A DNA stretch of 34,394 nucleotides from CADEFX01 sp050260355 (lineage in GTDB: Bacteria > Pseudomonadota > Alphaproteobacteria > Rhizobiales > Hyphomicrobiaceae). Below the pieces are notes generated by a model. The model had not been told where the DNA came from and searched no databases. It saw nothing but the letters and a program-made list of their open reading frames with translations. Below are positions 25,145 through 33,338 of this stretch, piece after piece. The stretch is taken from the NCBI GenBank assembly GCA_050260355.1, contig JBLNBZ010000116.1, forward strand, positions 1 to 34,394, read 5' to 3'. Within the stretch, counting starts at the first letter, position 1, and every line of letters begins with the position of its first letter. The position numbers were made by a program, and so were the translations under genes.

Positions 25145-25843
25145 TCAAGCGCTCGACCCGTGCCGCGTCAGCGAGCACAGGAGGCGGTAGCCGGCCACGA
25201 TTGCACCGTCGACGCGCGCTGTTGCAAAGCCAAAGATTTCCGCAAGCTCCCGATCGCGCGTCGTCTCGATAAGGAGTGCGCCGACGATCGACTGGTCGGG
25301 GCCCTCGCGCAAGCTTTGCTCGACGGAAGGCGTCCCCGTACCTTCAGCGACGGCCTGCCAGGTTTCGGCACGCACGGCGAGCCCCGCCTCGATCATGTCT
25401 GCACCGAGCTGCCGGGCGCTCGCGCCCGCATCGGCAAAGGCCTGGCCGTCCGTCCAGCGCGCCGTCAGCACGAAGGCTCCCCTCAGCCCGCCCATGACCA
25501 AGGTCTGCCGACAGGCCGTGCGGCTCAGATTGCGCAAAGTGCGCTCGGCCATGATCTTGCGGGTCAGCGCGGTTGGATTGTTGGACCGCTCGAGATAAGC
25601 GGCAGAGACGAGGACTTGAGGCGTATCAACCTCGTAGTACGTGAAGAAGCGCGGGCTGCCGCCGCCGATCGCCTCGTAGCGGCGGGCGAAACGGAACCCC
25701 GGCACGCTCACCCGCTCGGGCAGGTGTTCGGTACGATACCAGCGCTCGTACTCGGCTTCCCGCGTCCGATCGCAATCGTTCCAGATGGCAAGAATGCCGG
25801 CCTCGCGTTGCCCGTGCCCCGGCGCTGCCCCCGACCCCGACAT
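25145..25843 (-). CDS. EthD/DUF4286-like dimeric alpha-beta barrel protein
   Basis: The 232-residue protein begins with a segment typical of EthD or DUF4286-like proteins: GILAIWNDCDRTREAEYERWY, then RTEHLPERVSVPGFRFARRYEA and RFFTYYEVDTPQVLVS. The WYRxEHLPER motif is characteristic of small ferredoxin-like alpha/beta barrels. The second half appears to be a weak repeat of the same fold. No catalytic function is established for this group. It starts nine bases after the MBL-fold gene, forming a two-gene operon with it, so the pair may handle a shared aromatic or carboxylic substrate (inference). Confidence 0.65.
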   Translation of the reverse strand: MSGSGAAPGHGQREAGILAIWNDCDRTREAEYERWYRTEHLPERVSVPGFRFARRYEAIGGGSPRFFTYYEVDTPQVLVSAAYLERSNNPTALTRKIMAERTLRNLSRTACRQTLVMGGLRGAFVLTARWTDGQAFADAGASARQLGADMIEAGLAVRAETWQAVAEGTGTPSVEQSLREGPDQSIVGALLIETTRDRELAEIFGFATARVDGAIVAGYRLLCSLTRHGSSA

Positions 25844-25852
25844 TACCGCGTC

Positions 25853-26923
25853 TCAACCATCAGCCAGGAACTCCGTCTCTTCCACGTCGGCACGCCGATA
25901 AATGACGCCCCCATCGCGATCAACCTCCCGCACCGCGCGGCCGCGGGCCACCAGATGATTGGCATGGGCGATGGTCTCGGAAAGCGCGTGCCGCCCCTGT
26001 CCCTCGGCAACGGCGCGCGGGAACAGGCCGTGGGTGAGCACCATGGCGTTGTTCGGCTGATCCATCAGCCGCACCAGTTGATCGAGCCGCGTCTCGTGGT
26101 GGTGCGCGAGCTGGCCGAGCCGCAGGTGCAGGCTGCGGAACGGCAGTCCGTGCGACGGCAACACCAATGCTTCCGCCGGCAGCGTGCGCAGCCGCTCGAG
26201 CGACGCCAGATATTCCGAAAGGGGATCGGCCCACGGCTCGGTCGAAAAGACGCCGATCATCGGCGAGATCTTGGAGAGCACCTGGTCTCCGGCAATCAGA
26301 ATCTTATCCTCCTCGCACCAGAAGGAGGCATGCTCCTGCGCATGTCCGCCACAGACGATGACGCGCCAAGCCCGCCCTCCCATCTCGATCTCGTCACCGT
26401 CGCGCAGCCGCTCAACCGAGCCCGGCATTTCGCCGAGCAGCGCATGCGTGCGCTTGCGGTCGTTGCGGAAGGCGTCGACGGTCGCCGCATCGCACCCGTG
26501 CGCCTCCATGAACTGCAGCGTTTCCGGACGCAGCGGACCCTGCGACTCGGCGAGCCGCACCTGCGGGGCAAGCCACTCCACCAGCGTGGAGGCGAAGCGG
26601 GGACCGCCCGTGCGTTGGACCAGCCAGCCCGCGAGCCCGACATGATCGGTGTGCCCGTGGGTCGCGACCACCCGATTGATCCGCCCGCCGGAGAGCTGGT
26701 TGGCCAGGAGCGATTCCCAGATCTCCCTAGTCTCCGCGGTTCCCGCGCCGGTATCGACCAGCGTCCAGCCGTCGTCCTCGCACAGCAGCCATACATTGAC
26801 GTGGTTGAGGCGAAAGGGCAGCGGCAGGCGAGCCCAAAGGATGCCCGGTGCAATCTCGATCGTCTCGGCGCCACGCGGCGGCGATTCACTGACGTATCGC
26901 AGTTGGCCTTGAGGAGCATGCAT
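25853..26923 (-). CDS. MBL-fold metallo-hydrolase, LACTB2-like
   Basis: ATG 26923 gives 356 residues; a TTG at 26956 would add 11. The metal motif THGHTDHVG (H89, H91, D93, H94) follows VDTGAG; further elements are VCGGHAQEHASFWCEEDKILIAGDQVL with its metal-binding histidine and aspartate, and LPSHGLPF. The C-terminal region (HHHETRLDQL to GRAVREVDRDGGVIYRR) resembles the winged-helix tail of LACTB2-type hydrolases. The substrate is unknown; thioesters such as acyl-CoA or glutathione conjugates are typical. It is the first gene of a two-gene operon with the EthD-like gene. Confidence 0.8.
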   Translation of the reverse strand: MHAPQGQLRYVSESPPRGAETIEIAPGILWARLPLPFRLNHVNVWLLCEDDGWTLVDTGAGTAETREIWESLLANQLSGGRINRVVATHGHTDHVGLAGWLVQRTGGPRFASTLVEWLAPQVRLAESQGPLRPETLQFMEAHGCDAATVDAFRNDRKRTHALLGEMPGSVERLRDGDEIEMGGRAWRVIVCGGHAQEHASFWCEEDKILIAGDQVLSKISPMIGVFSTEPWADPLSEYLASLERLRTLPAEALVLPSHGLPFRSLHLRLGQLAHHHETRLDQLVRLMDQPNNAMVLTHGLFPRAVAEGQGRHALSETIAHANHLVARGRAVREVDRDGGVIYRRADVEETEFLADG

Positions 26924-27241
26924 GCGCGGGATCGCTCGCCAGTATCGTCCGGACAAATGCGTAGCCTAGTCCAAACGGCTTTGCCAGCATCCTGCCGCAG
27001 CGCAGCAATGCATTGGGCTCGCAGCAGCGCCTGCCACGTCGAGCGGGCCCGCCGGCCGCGCGCAGGCTTGACACTTCGCAGGACGAGCCTGATCGTTCGT
27101 GATCAATCGCAGCCGGACCGGGAGCAGCTTTTCCCCGAGCGGCACGCGTCAAGCAAAACGGCCGATCAAGAGCCGCTCGCCGTTTTCCACGCCCAGCGAG
27201 GCGAGGGAGCGTCCATAACAAGGGTAGGGAGACGGCCGAGG
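26924..27241. other. 318-base divergent intergenic region with inverted repeats
   Basis: No gene is seen between the MBL-fold and amber-interrupted binding-protein genes. A perfect 8-bp inverted repeat AAAACGGC (27155-27162) and GCCGTTTT (27179-27186) encloses 16 bases. It could be an operator or a hairpin; the A and T runs resemble a terminator, but the location between divergent genes argues against that. A second short repeat, TGATC-N6-GATCA, lies near 27090-27106. Confidence 0.4.
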
Positions 27242-28255
27242 ATGCTCAGCCTCATTTGCCGCTTAACGGCGCTCGCCGTCGTGTTGGTGATCGCCGCCAG
27301 CGGGCGCGTTCACGCGGAGGCCACCGAGGTGCGCATATCCAAGGGCTTCGGCATCACCTACCTGCCGCTCTACGTGATGGATCACGAGTAGCTTTTCGAG
27401 AAGCAGGCCAAGGCCGCAGGGCTCGGCGACATCAAGGTCAGCTGGCACCTGATCGACGGCGCCCCGCAGATCAACGATGCGGTGCTCGCAGGCGCGCTCG
27501 ATATCGCCGGCAACGGCATGCCCGCCTTCATCACCATCTGGTCGCGCAGCAAGGACGTTTCCGGCGGACAGATCCAAGGCATAGCCGGCCTGTCTGGAAT
27601 GCCGCTCTATCTCAACACGCTCAATCCGAGCATCAAGACGCTGCGCGACTTCACCGACAAGGACAAGATTGCCGTGACGGGCGTGCGAACGGGCCTCGGC
27701 GCCGTCATCCTGCAAATGGCGGTCGCCAAGGAGTTCGGCATCGAGAACTACAACAAGCTCGACCCCTACACCGTCGGGCTGCTGCACCCGGATGCCTACC
27801 AGGCGATCGTGTCGGGCAAGACGGAGATCAATGCTCACCTCGCCTCGCCGCCGTTCGGCGCGCTCGAGCTCAAGCTTCCGAATGTGCGCCGCATCGTCAA
27901 CTCGGTCGACGTGCTCGGCAACATCCACCTGATGGCGGTATTCGGCCCGCGCAAGTTCCTCGACGCCAATCCGAGGACCACGGCAGCCTTTCTGGCCGCG
28001 CTCGATGAGGCCAACGGCCTGATCGCCAAGGACAAACCCAAGGCCGCCAAGATCTACGCGGAGGCATCGAAGGTGAAAGTCACGCCCGAGGAGGTGCTGG
28101 AGATCATCTCCGACAAGGACATGACCTTCCAGGCAACGCCGAACGGATCGACGCAGATTGCCGACTTCCTGCACAAGATCGGCACCATCAAGAACAAGCC
28201 GGCCGAGTGGAAAGACATGTTCGTGCCCGCCATGCAGAGCCGGCCGGGGAGCTGA
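27242..28255 (+). pseudogene. ABC transporter substrate-binding protein (NMT1/SsuA-like) with in-frame amber codon
   Basis: One frame runs from ATG 27242 to the stop at 28253-28255 (338 codons) and is broken only by TAG at 27389-27391 (codon 50). Before it lie a signal peptide (SLICRLTALAVVLVIAASGRVHA) and the start of the mature protein (EVRISKGFGITYLPLYVMDHE); after it, LFEKQAKAAGL, DAVLAGALDIAGNGMPAFI and TGVRTGLGAVILQMAV continue the family without a gap. The likely ancestral codon is CAG or AAG. Product would be a periplasmic binding protein for nitrate, sulfonate or taurine-like ligands. Alternatives are a sequencing error or amber readthrough. No adjacent permease genes are present. 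Confidence 0.85.
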
Positions 28256-28291
28256 AACCCAGGCCGACCGGACCGGGCGGCCCGCAAGCTC

Positions 28292-29245
28292 CTAGAACCG
28301 CCACTGGACGGGCTCGGCCCCGGCGATCGGCGAGCGGATCGTCGGCAGCCGGTCTCCGGCGAGACAGCCGAGATAGACCGTCTTCAGGTCCGGCCCGCCG
28401 AAGGCAACGCTGGCGATGTTCCTGAGCGAACGCGTTCCGCCGGGCTCGAGCCACTCGCGTCCGCCTTTGCGCTGCGCCAGGATGGCCTCGCCGCGGTCGA
28501 TCAGGGCCTGGTCGCTGTCGTCGAGGATCAGGTGCGCCTTGCCTTTCGCGTCGATGCGGATCAGGCGGTTCGCCAGCACGCAGGCGACCCACACGCCGCC
28601 CTCGGAGTCGAAGGCGAATCCGTCTGGAAACTCACCTGGTCCGAACTCGTGCACGACCTGCTTGGGCCCGAGCTCGTCACCCCTGATCTCGAAGCGCGAG
28701 GTGCGCCGCACTTGGGTCTCGTTGACGTAGAGCCACTTGCCCGTGGGATCGACGCGGCACTCGTTGGTGAAGCCGATGCCGTCGGCCACCAGGCGCGCGC
28801 CCTTCTTGTCGACGCGCACGATGAAGCCATCGGCAATCACCGGCCGCATCGACAACTCGCGCGGGAAACGCCGCGTCGAGACGGAGATGTAAATGGTGCC
28901 GTCGCGCTCGTAGCCGACGAAGTTGCATACGCGCAGCAACTCGCCCTCCGCCTCGAACAGCCACGGCCAGAGCCGCCATTCCTTGTCGAGCCGCCACACG
29001 CCGCCGCCCGGCCCGAGGTTGGCGAGCAGGAACTCGCGGTTGGGCAGCATCGTCACGCCGTTGGGAAGGAAGCCGGGCGGCGCGCCGACGATATCGCGCC
29101 TCGGCTTGCCGATCTCCGTGATGCCGGAATGATGGTCGCCGACGAAGATCTCGCCCTTGGCGGTCGTCAGCACGCACTCGGGCCGCTTCAACCCCTCGCC
29201 GGTCCAGGTCACGGCGGAAAGCGGGATCAGGGGCTCATTCGACAT
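28292..29245 (-). CDS. SMP-30/gluconolactonase/LRE family protein
   Basis: ATG 29245 with GAGGAG upstream gives 317 residues; a GTG five codons earlier is less likely. The six-bladed beta-propeller family signatures are PECVLTTAKGEIFVGD, GFLPNGVTML, RVCNFVGYERDGTIYISVS, FTNECRVDPTGKWLYVNE and FPDGFAFDSEGGVWVA, in which Glu, Asn and Asp metal ligands are expected. Members hydrolyse sugar or other lactones in a calcium- or zinc-dependent manner. The substrate is unknown. It converges with the interrupted binding-protein gene and diverges from metY across a structured region. Confidence 0.88.
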   Translation of the reverse strand: MSNEPLIPLSAVTWTGEGLKRPECVLTTAKGEIFVGDHHSGITEIGKPRRDIVGAPPGFLPNGVTMLPNREFLLANLGPGGGVWRLDKEWRLWPWLFEAEGELLRVCNFVGYERDGTIYISVSTRRFPRELSMRPVIADGFIVRVDKKGARLVADGIGFTNECRVDPTGKWLYVNETQVRRTSRFEIRGDELGPKQVVHEFGPGEFPDGFAFDSEGGVWVACVLANRLIRIDAKGKAHLILDDSDQALIDRGEAILAQRKGGREWLEPGGTRSLRNIASVAFGGPDLKTVYLGCLAGDRLPTIRSPIAGAEPVQWRF

Positions 29246-29281
29246 CGAACGTCTCCTCACGCTGGTTTTTGCGGGAACAAT

Positions 29282-29346
29282 GGACCGCGACGCTGCCGAC
29301 GTCCAGCGCCCGCACCGCCGGGCGCTGCTGGACGTGCGCGCGGTCC
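29282..29346 (+). other. Long two-stem hairpin upstream of metY (candidate cis-RNA or palindromic element)
   Basis: An outer perfect 8-bp stem, GGACCGCG (29282-29289) with CGCGGTCC (29339-29346), encloses an asymmetric internal loop (9 and 3 nt). Inside it is a 14-bp stem, ACGTCCAG-CGCCCG (29299-29312) with CGGGCG (29319-29324) and CTGGACGT (29328-29335), interrupted by one 3-nt bulge and closed by a 6-nt loop. It lies 40 bases before the metY ATG and 36 bases from the SMP-30 start. There is no T-tract, so it is not an ordinary terminator. It does not match the SAM-II riboswitch core I know for methionine genes. Confidence 0.6.
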
Positions 29347-29386
29347 TCTGCTTAGGCTTCAGTCAAAGCAACTCGAGGCTCCCGCC

Positions 29387-30688
29387 ATGACAACCGACCG
29401 CTATCCACGTTTCGATACGCTGTCGCTGCACGCCGGCCAGCGTCCGGACCCGGCGACGGGCGCGCGGGCCGTGCCGATCTACCAGACGACATCCTACGTC
29501 TTCGACGACACCGACCACGCCGCCGCACTCTTCAACCTGGAGCGCGCGGGCCACATCTACTCGCGCATCTCCAACCCGACCGTGGCGGTGTTCGAGGAGC
29601 GCATGGCCGCGCTCGAAGGCGGCGTCGGCGCGGTGGCAACCGCCAGCGGGCAGGCGGCCCTGCATCTGGCCATCGCCACGCTGATGGGCGCGGGCGGACA
29701 CATCGTCACCTCCTCGCGCATCTACGGCGGCTCGCACAACATGTTCGTGCACACCCTGCCGCGCTTCGGGATCACCAGCACGGCGGTTGATCCGCGCGAT
29801 CCCGACGCCTTCGCCAAGGCGATCCGTCCCGAGACCCGGCTCGTGTTTGCCGAAACGCTGGGCAATCCGGGGCTCGAGGTCCTCGACATCAAGGCCGTGG
29901 CGGAGGTGGCGCACGCGCGCGGACTGCCGCTGATGATCGATTCAACCTTCACCACGCCCTACCTGTGCCGGCCGTTCGAGCACGGCGCCGACATCGTCAT
30001 GCACTCCGCGACCAAGTTCATCGGCGGACACGGCGTCGCTATTGGCGGCGTGATCGTCGACCGGGGTCATTTCGACTGGGCAGCCTCCGGCAAATTCCCG
30101 ACGCTGACCGAGCCCTATGCCGGCTATCACGGGCTCGCGTTCGCGGAGGAGTTCGGACCCGCGGCCTTCATCATGCGGGCACGGGCGGAGGGCCTGCGCG
30201 ACTTCGGCGCGACGATGAGCCCGGCCAACGCTTTCTATCTCCTGCAGGGCCTGGAGACGCTGCCGGTCCGCATGGCGCGGCACGTCTCCAATGCGCAAGC
30301 CGTCGCGCAATTCCTGGAAAAGCACACTGCCGTCGCCTGGGTGAAGTACCCGGGCCTGGAGAGCCATCCCGATCATGCCCTGGCCAAGCGGCAGATCCCG
30401 CGCGGGCCCGGCGCAATCATGAGCTTCGGCGTGAAGGGAGGGCGGGCCGCCGGCCGCACGCTGATCGAGCGCCTGAAGCTGTTCTCGCATCTGGCCAACG
30501 TCGGCGATGCCAAGTCGCTCGTCATCCATCCGGCGAGCACCACGCACGCGCAAATGAGCCCCGAGGAGCTTGCCAAGGCCGGGGTCGGCGAGGAGCTCGT
30601 GCGCCTCTCGATCGGTCTGGAAGACCCGCAGGATCTGGTCGAGGATCTGGATCAGGCGCTGAAGGCGTCGCAGAAGAGCAAGGGCTGA
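29387..30688 (+). CDS. metY: O-acetylhomoserine sulfhydrylase-type PLP enzyme
   Basis: The 433-residue enzyme belongs to the Cys/Met metabolism PLP family. Length, the start DTLSLHAGQRPDPATGARAVPIYQTTSYVF, and the long FVHTLPRFGI region match O-acetylhomoserine aminocarboxypropyltransferase, which makes homocysteine (or methionine from methanethiol). The PLP lysine is K210 in HSATKFIGGHG; YSRISNPT (Y59, R61) binds phosphate from the neighbouring subunit; VIHPASTTHAQ is the C-terminal substrate segment. ATG 29387 has only a weak ribosome-binding site (CTCGAGG). Six bases later starts an alpha/beta hydrolase. Related gamma-synthases are shorter, so metY is favoured. Confidence 0.88.
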   Translation: MTTDRYPRFDTLSLHAGQRPDPATGARAVPIYQTTSYVFDDTDHAAALFNLERAGHIYSRISNPTVAVFEERMAALEGGVGAVATASGQAALHLAIATLMGAGGHIVTSSRIYGGSHNMFVHTLPRFGITSTAVDPRDPDAFAKAIRPETRLVFAETLGNPGLEVLDIKAVAEVAHARGLPLMIDSTFTTPYLCRPFEHGADIVMHSATKFIGGHGVAIGGVIVDRGHFDWAASGKFPTLTEPYAGYHGLAFAEEFGPAAFIMRARAEGLRDFGATMSPANAFYLLQGLETLPVRMARHVSNAQAVAQFLEKHTAVAWVKYPGLESHPDHALAKRQIPRGPGAIMSFGVKGGRAAGRTLIERLKLFSHLANVGDAKSLVIHPASTTHAQMSPEELAKAGVGEELVRLSIGLEDPQDLVEDLDQALKASQKSKG

Positions 30689-30694
30689 CACGTC

Positions 30695-31495
30695 ATGCTG
30701 CTCGAGGTCGATGGTCAGCGTGTGTTTGCGGCCACAGGCGGACGGCCCTTTGATCCGCAACGGCCCGCCGTCATCTTCATTCACGGCGCCGGGCTCGACC
30801 ATGTCTGCTGGCAACTGCAGAGCCGCTGGTTCGCCTGGCACGGCTGGTCGGCGCTGGCCGTCGATCTGCCAGGACATGGCAGCTCCGGCGGCACGCCTCT
30901 GCCGAGCATCGGAGCGATGTCGGACTGGGTCGTGCGGCTGATGTCGGCGGCCGGCGTCGCTCGCGCCGCGCTCGTCGGCCACTCCATGGGCGCCGCCATT
31001 GCGCTGGAGACAGCGGCCCGAGCGCCGGAGCGCACGTCCCACCTCGCGCTGCTCGGCATCTCATCGTCGATGCCGGTGCATCCGGCGCTGCTCGCGGCGG
31101 CCAGGGACGAGCCGGACAAGGCCTACGACATGATGACGGGCTGGTGCCACAGCGCGGACGCCAAGCTCGGCGGCCATCCTGCGCCGGGCTTGTGGATGAC
31201 GGGCGGATCGCGGGCGCTTCTCGGCCACAGCCGTCCAGGGGTGCTGGCGAGCGATCTCGCCGCCTGCAATGCGTGGACCAGCGCCCCCGACGCGGCGCGC
31301 CAGGTTGAGTGTCCCACCAGTTTCATTCTGGCGGCAGCCGATGTCATGACGCCACCAAAGAAGGGCGCGGAGCTTGCGGCATTGATTGCCGGCGCGAAAA
31401 CGACGCTGCTTCCCCAGTGCGGTCACATCATGATGGCGGAGGCGCCCGACGCTGTGCTCGACGCGCTCATCGCCCATCTCGGTGCTGTGTCTTGA
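30695..31495 (+). CDS. Alpha/beta hydrolase
   Basis: The 266-residue protein has the oxyanion motif HGAG (30-33), the nucleophile elbow VGHSMG with S97, a probable acid in ILAAADVMTP and the catalytic histidine in QCGHIMMAEAPD. It resembles the large group that includes homoserine acetyltransferase-unrelated esterases and C-C bond hydrolases; the substrate is unknown. It starts six bases after metY and so is cotranscribed with it. A role in processing a thiol- or acyl-homoserine-related compound is possible but rests only on the neighbourhood. Confidence 0.85.
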   Translation: MLLEVDGQRVFAATGGRPFDPQRPAVIFIHGAGLDHVCWQLQSRWFAWHGWSALAVDLPGHGSSGGTPLPSIGAMSDWVVRLMSAAGVARAALVGHSMGAAIALETAARAPERTSHLALLGISSSMPVHPALLAAARDEPDKAYDMMTGWCHSADAKLGGHPAPGLWMTGGSRALLGHSRPGVLASDLAACNAWTSAPDAARQVECPTSFILAAADVMTPPKKGAELAALIAGAKTTLLPQCGHIMMAEAPDAVLDALIAHLGAVS

Positions 31496-31553
31496 TGGAC
31501 CCCTCTCCTTGGTTTCTTCAATGGGGAGAGAACGAAAGAGGAGCCCTGCAACT

Positions 31554-33155
31554 GTGCCATCCTTAGCCAGCTTACTCTCGCCCAACCTGTCGCTCAAGCG
31601 CACGGTGCGAAAGCCGTCCGCCCGATCCAGAGCCGGCATCGTGGTGACGCAAAACCGCGTCGCCTCCGAGGTCGGCGCGCGCGTGCTGAAGGAGGGCGGC
31701 AACGCCGTCGACGCGGCAATCGCGGCAGCGTTTGCCGTCGGTGTCGTGGAGCCCTGGATGAGCGGCATCGGCGGGGTCGGCGCCATGCTGGTCCGCGAAG
31801 CAAAGACCGGCAAGATCACCGGCATCGACTTCGGCGGACGCTCGCCCAAGGGGCTCAAGATCGAGGACTTCCCGCTTGCCGGCGGCCTCGATGAAGGCAA
31901 CCTGTTCGGCTGGCCGCTGGTCAAGGAGAACCGCAACACCGTCGGCGCCAAGGCGCTGGTGGCCCCGACCGAGCCCGCTGGCTTGGCGCTCGCACACCGC
32001 ATGTTTGCAACAAAGCCTTGGCGCGCCCTTGTCGAGCCCGCCGTGAAGCTCGCCGAGGAAGGACCGGTTGCCGACTGGCACACGATGCTCGTTATCACCA
32101 GTGCACTCGGCGACCTGATGAAAGACCCAGGGTGCGCCAAACGCTTCTTGCGCAACGGTCTGCCGCCGGTGCCGAGCGCCCCGCAGGCCGGCCTTGCGCC
32201 GGTCCGCATGCCGGCGCCCGAGCTTGCGCGCACGCTCCGGGCTATCGCCGCGGACGGGGCTCAGGTGCTCTACAGCGGCCCGCTCGCTGCGGCGATCGTC
32301 GAGGATGTGCAGGCGCTCGGGGGCTATCTGACAGGAGACGATCTCGCGGCGGTCGCGCCTCGCGCCGTCGAGCCGCTCCGCTTCTCCTACCGCGATCGCA
32401 CCCTGCACGTGATGCCCGAGCTCAACGGCGGACCGACGCTTGCTGTCGCATTCGACGATCTCAAGAAGCGCGGCTCGCCTGCCGGCGCGGGACCGGACGG
32501 CGACCGCTTCGTCGCCTACGCCAAGTCGTTGGAGACCGCCTGGCTCGACCGCTTCAAGCGCATGGGGGATGCCGGCGAGCGCAGCCTGCCCACGTCCACC
32601 ACGCACCTTTCCGTCGTCGACCGCGACGGCAACATGGTGACGCTGACGCAGACGCTGCTGTCCCTTTTCGGGTGCCGCGTCGTCCTGCCGAAAACCGGCA
32701 TCCTGATGAACAACGGCATCAACTGGTTCGACCCGCGTCCGGGCGGCCCCAACGGCATTGCACCGGACCGCCGCGGGCTCTCCAACTATGTTCCGACGAT
32801 CATGACCGGCGGCGATGCCGACATTGCCATCGGCGGCTGCGGCGGAAGGCGGATCATCCCCGCGGTGTTTCAGCTTCTCGCCATGGCCGCTGATTACGGC
32901 TTCGACCTCGACACGGCCTTCCACCAGCCTCGCGTGGACGTCTCCGGCGGCATGGCCGTGACCGTCGACCGGCGCCTGCCTGGAGATGTGCGGCGCAAGC
33001 TCGATGACAGCCTGACAACCATCCTGGCCGAGCCGGTCGTCTATCCGTTCCCGTTCACCATCGCCACCGCTGTGCGGCGCAAAAACGGCGAGAACGAGGG
33101 CGCGACGGAGCCCGAGCAGCCCTGGGCGGAGGCCGTGACCGAGGACGAAATCTGA
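31554..33155 (+). CDS. ggt: Gamma-glutamyltransferase family (Ntn-hydrolase)
   Basis: The start is uncertain. GTG 31554 is chosen because AGAGGAG lies about ten bases upstream; ATG 31521 has no such site. This gives 533 residues. The autoprocessing site is TTHLSVVD with T349 as new N-terminal nucleophile, splitting the protein into about 348 and 185 residues. VTQNRVASEVGARVLKEGGNAVDAAIA is the conserved start of the large subunit (read as two adjoining motifs, NRVASEVG and GGNAVDAAIAAAFA). Unlike classical GGT, the oxyanion-region GSPGG is GGCGG and FGSGVV is FGCRVV, so it may prefer other amides. No signal peptide is evident. It follows the hydrolase by 58 bases. Confidence 0.82.
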   Translation: MPSLASLLSPNLSLKRTVRKPSARSRAGIVVTQNRVASEVGARVLKEGGNAVDAAIAAAFAVGVVEPWMSGIGGVGAMLVREAKTGKITGIDFGGRSPKGLKIEDFPLAGGLDEGNLFGWPLVKENRNTVGAKALVAPTEPAGLALAHRMFATKPWRALVEPAVKLAEEGPVADWHTMLVITSALGDLMKDPGCAKRFLRNGLPPVPSAPQAGLAPVRMPAPELARTLRAIAADGAQVLYSGPLAAAIVEDVQALGGYLTGDDLAAVAPRAVEPLRFSYRDRTLHVMPELNGGPTLAVAFDDLKKRGSPAGAGPDGDRFVAYAKSLETAWLDRFKRMGDAGERSLPTSTTHLSVVDRDGNMVTLTQTLLSLFGCRVVLPKTGILMNNGINWFDPRPGGPNGIAPDRRGLSNYVPTIMTGGDADIAIGGCGGRRIIPAVFQLLAMAADYGFDLDTAFHQPRVDVSGGMAVTVDRRLPGDVRRKLDDSLTTILAEPVVYPFPFTIATAVRRKNGENEGATEPEQPWAEAVTEDEI

Positions 33156-33338
33156 TTTCGCCGCCATAGTGTCCATCGCCGGCGACCCCGCAATTCGGCC
33201 CCATCACCGGCCGGTTGCGCCGCTGGACCACCACCGCGTCTTCAGCCAATATCCGCCACTGGGGCGGACTGCGCGCTCATTTGAAATCAATTCCGTCCAG
33301 GCCGCGAGCTGCCTGCAGATCCCGAGGAGGACAAGTCG

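Noticed and set aside
27389..27391. Pyrrolysine insertion at the TAG
   Set aside because: Nothing in this window or the likely lineage supports a Pyl system; nonsense mutation, error or ordinary suppression is simpler.
29246..29386. SAM-II or other known SAM riboswitch upstream of metY
   Set aside because: The known core segments and pseudoknot sequence are absent; the region is instead dominated by a long nested hairpin.
33252..33268. Hairpin TCCGCC-ACTGG-GGCGGA as terminator after the GGT-like gene
   Set aside because: Short stem with no T-tract; likely chance in GC-rich DNA.
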